From contig DYKB01000023.1 in NCBI GenBank assembly GCA_020722815.1, forward strand, positions 1 to 64,000: a stretch of DNA of 64,000 bases, written 5' to 3'. Shown here one piece after another: positions 37,164 through 47,038 of the stretch; the stretch's first letter is position 1; each line of letters starts with the position of its first letter. The translations under genes were made by a program, and so were the position numbers. Source of the DNA: Caldithrix sp. (GTDB lineage: Bacteria > Zhuqueibacterota > Zhuqueibacteria > Thermofontimicrobiales > Sulfurfontimicrobiaceae). Under the pieces are notes generated by a model, which made no database searches, was not told the DNA's origin, and saw only the letters and a list, made by a program, of their open reading frames with translations.

Positions 37164-37394
37164 TTATTTTTTCTTGCCTAACTTTGTCAGGACATCTTCA
37201 GCGCCCTGGGCAGCTTGAGCAGCTTTTAAATTCTGCTCTTTGATTCGTTCATAAATTTCACCGCGATGAACGGGAATTTCAGTTGGCGCTTCAATACCTA
37301 ACCGGACTTGATTTCCTTGAATATCAGTCACCATTACTTTAATGTTTTGACCGATAATTATACTCTCACCTATTCTCCTTGTTAAAACTAGCAT
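37164..37394 (-). CDS. csrA: Carbon storage regulator, RNA-binding
   Basis: 76 residues: [15 protein letters not shown] at the start and [21 protein letters not shown] in the middle are the CsrA signature, with a lysine-ending tail. CsrA binds GGA hairpins on mRNAs to change translation and often controls flagella and carbon use. The fliW stop overlaps its start (ATGCTAG, 7 nt shared), so the two are translationally coupled. FliW is the known antagonist of CsrA in many bacteria. Confidence 0.97.
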   Translation of the reverse strand: MLVLTRRIGESIIIGQNIKVMVTDIQGNQVRLGIEAPTEIPVHRGEIYERIKEQNLKAAQAAQGAEDVLTKLGKKK

Positions 37395-37864
37395 GTTAAA
37401 TCTTCCTTGAAAAATTTTAATTCACTTTTAAAAAGATTATGTTTAGTTGAATAAGTATCGCCTGTCAAGGCAATTTGTTTTCCAACATTTGTGCTGGAAT
37501 TGACATAGATGGGACCACTTAAATTTACGGTAATTTCATCCGGCATTTCCGCCAATGTAATTATTGAGTAAATTTTAGTTACATCTGATTCTGAAATTTT
37601 TAAATCTTTTAAATCGGTTTTTGAGATATTGGGGGCATAATCCGGGAAAAATAGAAGCGGTTCAACCACCAGTAGCATAAAATTAGGTTCTTCTGCCGCG
37701 ATGAACCATTTAAATGGTCGATACGCTTCCTCCTCCCAAACTATAAATTCCTTATATTTCTCAAAGCCCAGGAGACCGTTTGGTATCCGGATGAGATTTT
37801 TCTCATCAAAATAAATCTCTCCTCTTTTTGTTACGAGAATCCGTTGGTCATAGTCTGATTTCAT
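37388..37864 (-). CDS. fliW: Flagellar assembly factor, CsrA antagonist
   Basis: I choose the ATG at 37864 because the family pattern ([27 protein letters not shown]) begins immediately after it and AGGA lies about 10 bases upstream. The in-frame reading continues 68 codons further up to 38068, but that part is not FliW-like. About 158 residues, the usual length. FliW binds CsrA and, in flagellated species, flagellin. No flagellin or other flagellar structural gene is visible here; FliM-type domains appear only in the FHA fusion at 24.1 kb. Confidence 0.88.
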   Translation of the reverse strand: MKSDYDQRILVTKRGEIYFDEKNLIRIPNGLLGFEKYKEFIVWEEEAYRPFKWFIAAEEPNFMLLVVEPLLFFPDYAPNISKTDLKDLKISESDVTKIYSIITLAEMPDEITVNLSGPIYVNSSTNVGKQIALTGDTYSTKHNLFKSELKFFKEDLTC

Positions 37865-39013
37865 TTCCTTATACTTCCTATCCCAATAACCTGCCTTATT
37901 ATTCCTTTTCCCTCCTCCATTACCATAGAGGATATTTTCCGTTAATTTCTGTAATCTCGTTTCAAATTTACTTTTTTGCATCCTTGTAAATATGCTAAAT
38001 CTTAGTCTCATCTCTCCGGTCTGGATAAAATTTTTGCTTCCCTCCACAAGCTGAATCGTTCCACCCACTTCACACTTGTTTCACTTCCGGTAAACCAGAC
38101 GCGGATTTAATTTTTCGAATCACCTCCCTCATCTTTTTGTGATCGTTTTTTCTCCCCGTAAATTCGGTACCTGAAAATTTCAGAAAAAAATTTTTATTCC
38201 CCCGTATATAATTTGGACTAATTTTTTATTATTTTTTTGAAACTTTATCCTGAAATTAGTCGTTAAAAGGGTCATTTTTCTGGATGGAATATTCTCATTT
38301 CGAAAATCAAAACCCAGAAAATTGTCTATAACTTTTAAATATTTAACAGGTTATAGACCTCAAAAAATTAATAAAGCTATAAAGTCAGAATACTCTTTTA
38401 CATAAGTTTTATTATACTACATGATATATAAAAAGGATTCATTTTTATTACAAAAAGTTTAAAAAATTTGATTTAATATAACAATTGTCAAAATCAAATG
38501 CTCATAAATCGTTTTACCAAACTTAAGCTGAACGAAATTTACACATGTTAGATCTTAAATTTTTAAATAAATCTCTCTTTTCATTCCGCTAAAGTTACCG
38601 ACTTTTCAGGGTAACTCCGATAATTCATGAGTTCTCAGATGCGAAAAAGTGTTCGTGTAAAAAGCCGGTGCGAAACCTTCGCGGTTTTCGTACTGCAATC
38701 CCGATATTATATGGAACATCAGGAGTTGTACGAAAAAAGCCTCACAGGTCTGAGTTATATCCGATATTACTGAACAGAATGCATGACCCAATTTTTCATC
38801 TATTGAAATGATAAGGAATACATCCCTGCTTCCCATGAATTATACAATATAATTACGCCTGATAACACTTATCAAAAAAATCGACTTATATTTAATTACG
38901 TCTATAAATTCATAATTTTCAATAAATTATAATTAAGTTCTTATTTTAAAAAAATATAAACTTTCATTCAAAATCACAATGATTATAAAACACATCAGAA
39001 AGTTGAAGGAAAA
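37865..39013. other. AT-rich gap upstream of fliW
   Basis: More than 1.1 kb without a supportable gene. The stretch up to 38068 is an in-frame extension of fliW lacking family similarity. A 76-codon reading frame at 38606-38836 (-) has no ribosome site and no recognisable family. It probably holds the fliW and yitT promoters. Confidence 0.5.
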
Positions 39014-39877
39014 ATGGCAATAAAACAAAAGATAAAAAAAATAGTAGTCGAATATCTGGTGATTATGTTCGGTGCCATATTAACCGCACTGGCACTTATT
39101 CTCTTTTTAGTTCCCGCTAAAATTGCTCCTGGTGGCGTCAGTGGATTGGGAATGATATTTTATCATCTCTTTGATTTGCCAGTTGGCTGGACCATGCTGG
39201 CATTCAATATTCCGCTGTTCATTCTGGGATTAAAGGTATTGGGAAAGCAGTTTGGTGCCCGAACGGTTTTTGCCTTTACAGTGGTCTCGATTAGCTATGA
39301 ATTTTTTGACCAGATTTTAAAATTAGCGGCAGCTACAAATGATCAATTATTATCAGCGGTATTTGGCGGGATTGTGCTGGGAATTGGACTGGGAATCGTT
39401 TTTCGCGCCAAGGGAACAACAGGGGGGTCGGATATTTTAGGCCAGATTATCCATAAATTCAGCAACACCTCGGTAGGAATTGGTATTTTAATTGTCGATT
39501 TTTTTGTCATTAGCTTCGCCGGATTGGCATTTCACGATGTTACTTTGGCACTCTATGGCTTCATCAGTTTGTATGCTTCAAGTAAAATTATCGACATTGT
39601 GATGGATGGTTTCGATTATGCCCGTTCGTTGTATATTATTTCAGACAAACAGCGTGAAATTATTGAAGTTATTACCGAGGATATGCAACGAGGCGGGACT
39701 TTGATCAAGGGAACTGGATTTTATACCAAACATGAACGGAATATCCTCTTTACAGTGGTCACCCGAAAAGAGGTTGCTACAATCCGCCAAATCGTAAAAG
39801 AGATCGATCCCAAAGCTTTTATAATTATATCAAATGTTCATGAAGTTCTTGGCGAAGGTTTTCGCGCGCGCACGTAA
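39014..39877 (+). CDS. YitT family membrane protein
   Basis: 287 residues. Five or six membrane segments in the first 180 residues (IMFGAILTALALILFLVPAKIAPGGVSG; VFGGIVLGIGLGIVFRAKGTTGGSDIL) match the YitT/DUF161 family, followed by a soluble C-terminal DUF2179 domain (ITEDMQRGGTLIKGTGFYTKHERNILFTVV). Function of the family is not settled (suspected transporter or regulator). GAAGGA stands 7 bases before the ATG. Divergent from fliW, convergent with the next gene. Confidence 0.9.
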   Translation: MAIKQKIKKIVVEYLVIMFGAILTALALILFLVPAKIAPGGVSGLGMIFYHLFDLPVGWTMLAFNIPLFILGLKVLGKQFGARTVFAFTVVSISYEFFDQILKLAAATNDQLLSAVFGGIVLGIGLGIVFRAKGTTGGSDILGQIIHKFSNTSVGIGILIVDFFVISFAGLAFHDVTLALYGFISLYASSKIIDIVMDGFDYARSLYIISDKQREIIEVITEDMQRGGTLIKGTGFYTKHERNILFTVVTRKEVATIRQIVKEIDPKAFIIISNVHEVLGEGFRART

Positions 39878-39899
39878 ATGAACGTTTCAATTCTGCCAA

Positions 39900-40586
39900 T
39901 CACAACGATTTGGCACAACGAAAACCAATATTATCCGCACTCAATTGCGGATCACAAAAACCATAGGTTTCAGGCCGTAAATCATCAATCGGACTATTCC
40001 AGGCACCACCCTTTAATATCTTTTGAGGGGTGGTGATTAAACTATTCGGATTCTCCGGCTTAATCCGCCGCCAGTCGCGAAAAGTATAAAAATCCGCACA
40101 CCATTCCCAGACATTTCCCAAAAGGTGATAGAAACCATTGGAATCCGGCGTACCGGAATTTACCGCCTGAAAAGTCCTCGTTACTTCGCCCGGATAGCTT
40201 TGATCTGCCACAAATTCCCATTCAGTTGCTGTCGGTAGCCGTTTCCCAAGCCAGCGGGCATAAGCGTCAGCGCCATACCAGGTTATATATGTAACTGGAA
40301 AATCCTCAAAGCCGGCTTCCACGTAAAATTTAAGTCCCCGCCGGACAATATGACAATTGGGAACGTTCAGATGAATGAGAACGGTTGTCCGCCCCGAACG
40401 AATCGTCCGTCGCACGTTTAAATATTGCACAAATTCTTTATTTGAAACAGGATATGGATCGAGGTAAAAATCCATCACCGAAATTTGTTGATGACGCTCC
40501 GGCTTAAAAATAGAAAGCGGGACCTGAGTTGGATAAATCTCCGGAACGCCACTTCTGGTAAAGGAACCACCTTTTACATAAATCAT
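39900..40586 (-). CDS. FGE-sulfatase-fold protein without the usual catalytic cysteines
   Basis: 228 residues with the formylglycine-generating-enzyme fold (MIYVKGGSF, FPVTYITWYGADAYARWLGKRLPTATEWEF, LLGNVWEWCADFY, KILKGGAW, DNIGFRCAKSL). True FGE has two cysteines in the loop between GGSW and GFRC; here that loop is NSPIDDLRPETYGFC, so the copper-binding pair is not conserved. It may belong to the non-FGE branch (carbohydrate binding or unknown). It starts 31 bp after the unknown upstream gene. Confidence 0.8.
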   Translation of the reverse strand: MIYVKGGSFTRSGVPEIYPTQVPLSIFKPERHQQISVMDFYLDPYPVSNKEFVQYLNVRRTIRSGRTTVLIHLNVPNCHIVRRGLKFYVEAGFEDFPVTYITWYGADAYARWLGKRLPTATEWEFVADQSYPGEVTRTFQAVNSGTPDSNGFYHLLGNVWEWCADFYTFRDWRRIKPENPNSLITTPQKILKGGAWNSPIDDLRPETYGFCDPQLSADNIGFRCAKSL

Positions 40587-40617
40587 AGTTTAATTTCCAC
40601 CAATATTTAATCATTTT

Positions 40618-42360
40618 TTACGTTAAACTTTCACGTCGCGGTTTAATGCCCAGATCAAGATAAAATTCATTCATCCCCGGGACAACTGAAATTATGGCGA
40701 TCGCATGCAACTCGCGTTGCAGCCGATCTTGGATCAAAGTAAATTGATTAAAATTATGCTTTAATGAAAACTGGATATCCTCAGGTGTAGCCGGGAGTGA
40801 CCATAATGCAATTGGGAAAAAATTTTCCTTTTCTTCTGTATAAATTTTTAAAGTATAACGAACGGTTGTTTCAAGATTCTGGAATAGCACCACCTTTTGC
40901 CGAGAAATATTCTTCTCTGGCAGCGGATGGTCTAAATCTGACTTTTCGGGATTATGATAATTAAAAAAATAAAATGGAGTCAGCTCATTCCGTCGAAAAC
41001 AAAAACGACATTCGTTATTCTCAAAATAGATGACATCGTGGATTGCCATCGTTTTTTGTTTGGAATTTACACGAAATCCCGTCGCACGAACCGGGCTTTC
41101 CAGAAATGTGTCCTGCAGAAAAAATGCTTTTTCCGGCGTTTTTAAAAATTTACGCTGAATAAATTTAGCAATTTCCAATTTTTGTGCAAAAACAAGCTGG
41201 TCCCGGCGGGCATATTTGATGATCTTTTGAAAAATACGTAAATTCATGCGCACCACCTCCGGAATATAATTGTCCTGAAAATCAATGGTGAGAAAATTGG
41301 GTGTCCGTTGGTCCCGATTTCGAATTAAATTATCCAGAAAATCAAAAAGCGGCTCCATATTCTCGCCACTGGCATATCCATTTCGTTGTGAGATGGCCGG
41401 ACTGAGTTGATAGGCACCATATTCCCGCGTGAATAAGGGATGTGAAGTGACTGGTATGCCAATAAGAGCTGATTTCTGTGAAGCTGAAACTCTTAATTCG
41501 TCATTATTTATAAAGAAGGGATAGATTGGCATGCCATTAAAATTATTTTTCAAAGCTGTATCAAAAATTTCGATATCAGGGAAAAAGCCCGAGAGTGCAA
41601 TAATTCCGGCAGCGATAGCGGCCAATGGAAGCTGCGGCGGAAAAATATCAAAACTCATGATAAGCGGTCGTGGATATTGCAATTCATTTTCCCAAAAATC
41701 CTGAACACGCGATAATTTTGCAGCCAATCCATCAAGTTGTGCTGAATTTAAAGCATTTGCAGTAAATTCAGGTCGATCCAGCGTTTGCAGGCTTAATAAT
41801 GGATAGATACTATCTCCATATTTGTGCTGATAATATCGATAAATCCGATGTCCCATCCAATTTGGATTAATTAAAATTTTATTAAAGGCTGGATTAAAAG
41901 GCAATTCATAATCGGCGGGAATAAAATTCCGATGATAAAAATTACCATAATTTGCCAGTGGCAGATCCAGACAATGCCGGAATGTTAAAATCGTGGATTT
42001 TTCATCGATAACGGCAAAATAGCGCGTATATGGATTAATCGGATCACGTGTGCCATTGGAAAATTTTAATAAGTAGTTACCAACAGCCTGAGGCAGATAA
42101 TCAAACAACGCCTCCCAGACATCATCTTTTTTTTCCCACTTTAAACTCACTTCCGTCTGGTTTTTATAAACGAATTTTAAATAATGATTAAAAACAAGGA
42201 TGCGATCGGGGGGTCGCTTTTCCTGGAGACAGGTAATCCGGACTTTAAGTGGTTCTCCAGGACTTAATAATTGATTTTCCAGATTAATTGATGTTTTAAA
42301 TGGTACGATAAGCTCCTTGCGTTTAGGTAAACGAAAAGGAGACGCTGGAAAAAAACGCAT
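40618..42360 (-). CDS. Conserved-looking protein of unknown function
   Basis: About 580 residues from the ATG at 42360, which has GAGGAG about 8 bases upstream. No signal peptide. Residues about 20-120 look like a beta sandwich (LSPGEPLKVRITCL, DVWEALFDYLPQAVGNYLLKF). The middle (LIMSFDIFPPQLPLAAIAAG, IPVTSHPLFTREYGAY) could be an alpha/beta barrel, perhaps a deacetylase-like or glycosidase-like fold, but I recognise no motif. The C-terminus is another beta domain ending FYLDLGIKPRRE. Operon with the FGE-fold gene downstream suggests a shared role. Confidence 0.55.
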   Translation of the reverse strand: MRFFPASPFRLPKRKELIVPFKTSINLENQLLSPGEPLKVRITCLQEKRPPDRILVFNHYLKFVYKNQTEVSLKWEKKDDVWEALFDYLPQAVGNYLLKFSNGTRDPINPYTRYFAVIDEKSTILTFRHCLDLPLANYGNFYHRNFIPADYELPFNPAFNKILINPNWMGHRIYRYYQHKYGDSIYPLLSLQTLDRPEFTANALNSAQLDGLAAKLSRVQDFWENELQYPRPLIMSFDIFPPQLPLAAIAAGIIALSGFFPDIEIFDTALKNNFNGMPIYPFFINNDELRVSASQKSALIGIPVTSHPLFTREYGAYQLSPAISQRNGYASGENMEPLFDFLDNLIRNRDQRTPNFLTIDFQDNYIPEVVRMNLRIFQKIIKYARRDQLVFAQKLEIAKFIQRKFLKTPEKAFFLQDTFLESPVRATGFRVNSKQKTMAIHDVIYFENNECRFCFRRNELTPFYFFNYHNPEKSDLDHPLPEKNISRQKVVLFQNLETTVRYTLKIYTEEKENFFPIALWSLPATPEDIQFSLKHNFNQFTLIQDRLQRELHAIAIISVVPGMNEFYLDLGIKPRRESLT

Positions 42361-42839
42361 AATTTTTCTCCTCAACCCGGTTCGCAATCAATGCTCAACA
42401 GGGATTTTGATAAATTCTGACGTAGATAATGAATTCAAAATAGAACCTATTTCAGTTCGGTATTAAATTCAGTCATATATAAGCATTATAAAAACAATAA
42501 GTTCACGTTATAGCAAATAGACATATTTTTTTAACTCGTTTTGATTGATATGAAAAAAATGACAACAATAAAATATAATCAGAAAATTTTGAATTGTCAA
42601 TAATAAACCCAAAAAAATTGTAAAAGTCAATTCAATGGCAGAAATAAAAAAATGATATAGCTGTTTTACCGGGGCCAAAAGTGCATAATGAAGCAGACTG
42701 TCTGGTATGGTTATCGAATTACGAGGATAACTATATGAATTTAAACAAGTTGTAATTGAATTGCCACGGGCTTTAAAGGCTGTCCGTGAACTGTAAGATT
42801 GGCCTATACTAACTTTGTGAAGGTTAGAAATAAAGTATT

Positions 42840-43054
42840 ACCTAAAATTCTAAAATGGAAATTTATGAGGTTATGAATCAATTAGTGCCCCCTCCTGCCT
42901 CCCCCAAATTCCAAAAAACGGAATTTGGGGGAGAGGAAGCCCGGTTCTCTCCCCCATTTTCGTTTTTTGAAAATGGGGGAAATACAGAGGGGGTCAATTT
43001 GCTATTTGAAACGAATTCACCCCCAAAAAAACATTTCATTTTAGAATTTCAGGT
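42840..43054. mobile_element. MITE copy 2 (215 bp)
   Basis: Left end ACCTAAAATTCTAAAATG (42840-42857), right end CATTTTAGAATTTCAGGT (43037-43054, one mismatch). The flanks are identical ATT at 42837-42839 and 43055-43057. Inside are two hairpins of the CTCCCCCAAATTCC / GGAATTTGGGGGAG and CCCCCATTTTC / GAAAATGGGGG kinds. The gap 42361-43329 holds this element and otherwise no gene. Confidence 0.85.
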
Positions 43055-43329
43055 ATTAATCAATATATAAGTCTCGCTTACAACTTCAAAAACCTTTGCA
43101 AGGTTAGCTCGCGGACACGCACTAAAGCTCGTGGCAATTCATTTGTTTTTTAATCATTTAAAACATTGACCTTACGCAATGGACTGCATAAAATGATGAC
43201 AACCGATATAGATAGCATGCTGTTTAATGATAAATTTTTAACTTGAACTGGATATTATTTCATCAATTTGAGTTAAACATGGAATACAATTTTTATAAAT
43301 TTTACCCAATCGAAAGAAGTTTTTTTATT

Positions 43330-43938
43330 ATGCCCTGGTTATTAGTCTTGAAAATCGTCCTCATCGCTTTAATTGCTTTGAGATTTCATTTCACAATTAC
43401 TGCAAACCGAAAATTCAATCAAATTCGACGACAACGGCCGATAATTCTCAAAGCTGGCTTCTGGGCGAATTTTTTTCCCGAACTCATCAGCCAACTTACC
43501 ATTTTTTTGACCAGTTTGAGCTTCTTTGAGATTGGCGCGCTTGGAATTACAGCAAAATGGCAATTCATCCCGCGTCTGAGTGGTATTCTCATCTTCATTA
43601 TTGGCTGGGGAATTGAATTTCAGGCCATAAAAACACTGAAATATAACTATTCACCTGATCTGCATATTCGAAAAGGGCAGGAATTAATTAGAGAGGGCAT
43701 ATATCGATTCACACGTCATCCATACTATCTGGGAACAATATTTTGTCAAATCGGAATGGCTTTGGCTTTGCTGTCATATCCGGGCATTAGCCTGACTTTT
43801 GCGGCACTGATCCCGGCCTTATCGTATCGGATCCGCGTCGAAGAAAAATTATTAAGTCGATACTTCCAAACGGAGTACAAAATTTTTCAGGATTGTACTG
43901 GAAGACTTTTACCCAGATTATCGAATTCACATCAATAA
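43330..43938 (+). CDS. Isoprenylcysteine carboxyl methyltransferase-type membrane protein
   Basis: About 202 residues from the ATG at 43330 (MPWLLVLKIVL); readings from 43279 or a TTG at 43243 are possible and add a non-membrane leader. Several membrane segments precede the family signature GIYRFTRHPYYLGTIF followed by RIRVEEKLLSRYFQTEYKIFQ. The family (ICMT/phospholipid N-methyltransferase) methylates with SAM at the membrane. Substrate unknown; bacteria often use it on small lipids. Confidence 0.82.
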   Translation: MPWLLVLKIVLIALIALRFHFTITANRKFNQIRRQRPIILKAGFWANFFPELISQLTIFLTSLSFFEIGALGITAKWQFIPRLSGILIFIIGWGIEFQAIKTLKYNYSPDLHIRKGQELIREGIYRFTRHPYYLGTIFCQIGMALALLSYPGISLTFAALIPALSYRIRVEEKLLSRYFQTEYKIFQDCTGRLLPRLSNSHQ

Positions 43939-43953
43939 TAAGGATTCAATTGA

Positions 43954-45090
43954 TCAAATTTCTTCGATCGTTTCACGATAAATAATATTTCTTTCCGCCA
44001 GTCCCTTCATCATCCTTTGATAACTGGCTTGATGCTGTCCCACCAATTCCATCGGTATGACACCAGGCTGGAAGTAAGTTTTATCCAAAACTAGCCGTGA
44101 CATGACCGAACAGGTATAGCCGGTTGTCCGCGCCATTGAGGTCGTCTGTGTTTTTGCATCGAAGTGATCAAATAAATCATAAATATAACGTAATTTTTTC
44201 GCACCTTTTCGTCCTTCAACCACGATTTTCATAATGGTAAAATCTTCCTCACCACTTTTTAAACGCAATTTTGGAAAGAGCAATTTCGCAGTCAGTTGCA
44301 ACGGCTGGATCAGCTGCCCCTCAACTTCAATGATTTCTTTGCTAAAAAATCCTGTTTCCCGTAAAATTTTCATCTTTTCAGCATGCCCCGGATAGCGCAA
44401 AGTTTTTTCTTTCATATTCGGGATTGGCAACGTATCGATGAGTGTTCGCAAGCCATCGCTGTTAAAAGCTTCCAAAGTGCCCACTTCAGAAAAGAACAGG
44501 TGTTCCGCGTCGGAAAGAGCTGGTTGAACAACCATTTCTTTACGTTCAATATAGCGCGCAGGACGTGTATATTCTTCCAAAACATCATAGGGTGAAAATA
44601 CAACTTTATATTCATAAGGCCATTCACGAATCACCGGAAGACCCCCGACATAACAAAGAAAGGAGGTTGTTTCATCTAAAATGCTGTAAACCTGTCCCAG
44701 AATCAGGTTACTACATCCTGGCGCAACTCCGCAGTCAACAATAGCCATCACCTGATTTTTCTTTGCAAGAGCATCCAGCTCAAATGGATTTTCGGGAAAG
44801 AAAGAAATGTCGACGATATTTTTTCTGGCTTCAATAACAGTTTTCATCGCTTCAAAGCCCATAAATCCAGGTAATGCGCCAATAACCAGATCATATTCTT
44901 TAATCATTTCTCGCAAAATTTCCGGACGATTTAAATCCGCGCATATTTTCGTAATCCCTGGATAAGCGTTAAGTTTGTTCAACGCTGATTCTGAAATATC
45001 GCCGACGGTTATCTTCAATTGAGTTTCCCGCGCCAGATCAATCGCGATTGCACTGCCGACCAGACCGTTTCCGAGGATGATAATTCGCAT
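43954..45090 (-). CDS. Saccharopine dehydrogenase-family oxidoreductase
   Basis: 378 residues. The N-terminal NAD(P)-binding Rossmann motif is IIILGNGLVGSAIAIDLA. The family segments VDCGVAPGCSNLILG and the long C-terminal substrate domain (ARTTGYTCSVMSRLVL) follow. Family members act in lysine, saccharopine or carboxynorspermidine-type metabolism; the substrate here is not decided. AAAGGAG precedes the ATG. It is convergent with the methyltransferase gene 15 bp away. Confidence 0.85.
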   Translation of the reverse strand: MRIIILGNGLVGSAIAIDLARETQLKITVGDISESALNKLNAYPGITKICADLNRPEILREMIKEYDLVIGALPGFMGFEAMKTVIEARKNIVDISFFPENPFELDALAKKNQVMAIVDCGVAPGCSNLILGQVYSILDETTSFLCYVGGLPVIREWPYEYKVVFSPYDVLEEYTRPARYIERKEMVVQPALSDAEHLFFSEVGTLEAFNSDGLRTLIDTLPIPNMKEKTLRYPGHAEKMKILRETGFFSKEIIEVEGQLIQPLQLTAKLLFPKLRLKSGEEDFTIMKIVVEGRKGAKKLRYIYDLFDHFDAKTQTTSMARTTGYTCSVMSRLVLDKTYFQPGVIPMELVGQHQASYQRMMKGLAERNIIYRETIEEI

Positions 45091-45249
45091 TCGATTCTCC
45101 TTTCAAATTTTTGAGAAAAAAGGGTGAAATTTATTTAATTTCAATTTGATAACAATTGTTCCTGGTATCCATTTAAAAAATTTGGCGAAGACCTTCATGG
45201 TTTTGAGTAATTCAGCTAACGACATGAATTTACGCTAAAATGGTAATTT

Positions 45250-45335
45250 TTGTCATTCTGAACGGACCGAAGTGGCGTGAAAATTCTATAATTTTCAATA
45301 TCTTACGAGATTTTTTGTTTTGGCCAGAATGACAA
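45250..45335. repeat. REP-like palindrome
   Basis: TTGTCATTCTG at 45250-45260 and CAGAATGACAA at 45325-45335 are perfect inverted 11-bp arms. The GTCATTCTGAACG...CGAAGTG start is the form of a widely scattered bacterial palindrome. The rest of the 445-bp gap up to the OsmC gene shows nothing. Confidence 0.55.
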
Positions 45336-45535
45336 GGCCGGCGCTTTTTAGAGTTGGCATGGACATAAATGGGTAAAGCCTGTTTCCATGGGAAAATCAA
45401 GCCGAGACTCAGTTACGGATGATAAATGATTCGATGTGAATTCAAAAATTATTATTCTTGAATGAATCATTTTCAAATTTCTTCATCTAATAAAACTGAA
45501 TTATTAAGAACTGATCAACGAAAGGATAAAATGGT

Positions 45536-45937
45536 ATGAATATGGAAATTTACTTTCCCGGCAACAAACGGGTCAATGCGGATTATCGTGGTTTTACAAT
45601 CGAAACGGATCAACCAAGGATGGGAGGAGGCGATAATGCGGCGCCGGCACCGTTTGATCTTTTTCTGGCATCGATTGGAACTTGTGCCGGTATTTATGTA
45701 TTGAGCTTTTGTCAACAACGCAATATCCCGACGGAAAATATTCGGCTGATTCAGGAATTGGAACATGATCCAGCCACTCACTTGATTAAGCGAATTAAAA
45801 TTGACATTAAATTACCTGCCAATTTCCCGGAGCAATATAAGGCTGCGGTAATTCGTTCCGCCGAATTATGTGCGGTTAAAAAGCATATGGATCTACCGCC
45901 AGAATTTAAAATTATCACGTCGGTTGGGAATTCATAA
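45536..45937 (+). CDS. OsmC family protein
   Basis: 133 residues. The OsmC/Ohr fold is shown by APAPFDLFLASIGTCAGIYVL and SAELCAVKKH, with the two conserved cysteines in TCAG and LCAV that act on peroxides in this family. AAAGGA lies 8 bases before the chosen ATG. Organic peroxide or thiol-linked detoxification is the likely role. Confidence 0.9.
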   Translation: MNMEIYFPGNKRVNADYRGFTIETDQPRMGGGDNAAPAPFDLFLASIGTCAGIYVLSFCQQRNIPTENIRLIQELEHDPATHLIKRIKIDIKLPANFPEQYKAAVIRSAELCAVKKHMDLPPEFKIITSVGNS

Positions 45938-45953
45938 AAAATAAATATTTATC

Positions 45954-46390
45954 ACCTAAAATTCTAAAATGTAAATTTGTAAGGTTATGAATCAATGAAA
46001 GCCCCCCTCCCACCTTGCCGTCAGGTTAAGGTGATAACTAATTGAAAATTAAGAAATAAGTATAATTAAAATTGCCTTCATCCTACCTCTCTTCCGGCCG
46101 GGGAGGGAATGGCTAAACCCTCTTCCTTTGGGAAAGGATTGTGGTAAGGATTTGAGGCGTATCATAGCCGGATATTTATATTAATTCAAGATTTTGTTTT
46201 TAAATAACTTAAGCCTTAACTTGACGGTTATGATCCTGCCTCCCCAAATTCCAAAAAACAAAATTTTGGTAAAAAAAACAGTTTCTCTCCCCAATTTTCG
46301 CTTTTTGAAAAAGGGTGAGATACGGCGGGTCAATTTTTTACTGAAAATGACGGCACCGGAGAAAAGACGTTTCATTTTAGAATTTCAGGT
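45954..46390. mobile_element. MITE copy 3 (437 bp, enlarged)
   Basis: Left end ACCTAAAATTCTAAAATG (45954-45971), right end CATTTTAGAATTTCAGGT (46373-46390), flanks ATC at 45951-45953 and 46391-46393. It is longer than the other copies and holds decayed versions of both hairpins in its right half (46237-46320). The extra sequence between about 46010 and 46230 looks like another repeat inserted inside. It fills most of the 45938-46637 gap, which has no gene. Confidence 0.75.
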
Positions 46391-46637
46391 ATCAAATTAA
46401 TTCATTACGATTGATAATCTGGCGTGGTGGCAAATAAGTATTATTGGAATGGCTCCCGCAGTTTCTCTATTCTTTAAATTAAAAATCGTGGTTAAAATGA
46501 ATTTTTCTTACTGCGGGAGATTTCCGAAAGTATTAAATAGAAGGACATAATAAAATCGCAAGGGATTATGTTTCCAATTAAAATTATTTTAAATAATGAA
46601 CACTGCAGGTTTTAATAAACTGATTAGAATCCAATTT

Positions 46638-47024
46638 TTATAGCGTTTCTTCCTGAATTTCACTTTCCAGGGAATTTAAAAATATTTGAACAGCCTTATT
46701 GGCTTCAATCCGGATCAAACCCATCTGCGCATCTTTTGCTTTCGCTAAAATAATTAGCTGTGCCAGTCCAGGTATCAAAATCGTAAATACCTTATATAAA
46801 ACATATTCAGCGATCATCATGGTCATTGGCTGCCCTATCGCATTTCCAATTTCAAGGCTGCATTTACTGGCAACAGTTGTTAAGGCGCACAATCGGAAAG
46901 GCTGCAAATCAAAGCGACCATTGGTATAAATCGGTATTCCATCCATGTCCGTCAGAAGTACCCCAACAACTCCCGGGACATTTTTAATGATTTCATCAAT
47001 ACCCTGAGTTACTTCATTTGACAT
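46638..47024 (-). CDS. Roadblock/LC7 (MglB-like) protein, last in cluster
   Basis: 128 residues of the Roadblock/LC7 fold: VPGVVGVLLTDMDGIPIYTNGRF, then a long helix, a central strand pair, and the GLIRIEANKAVQIFL end. In MglB this fold is the GTPase-activating partner of MglA. GGGG lies before the ATG and it begins 14 bp after the MglA-type gene, so they are likely co-translated, and this is the closest candidate for a cognate MglB. Confidence 0.88.
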   Translation of the reverse strand: MSNEVTQGIDEIIKNVPGVVGVLLTDMDGIPIYTNGRFDLQPFRLCALTTVASKCSLEIGNAIGQPMTMMIAEYVLYKVFTILIPGLAQLIILAKAKDAQMGLIRIEANKAVQIFLNSLESEIQEETL

Positions 47025-47038
47025 TCTGCGTTTTCCCC

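Noticed and set aside
38606-38836. 76-codon reading frame upstream of fliW
   Set aside because: No ribosome site, no family resemblance, and it lies in an AT-rich gap.
42840-43054. 71-codon reading frame inside the MITE
   Set aside because: It is composed of the element's inverted repeats and hairpins and has no protein similarity.
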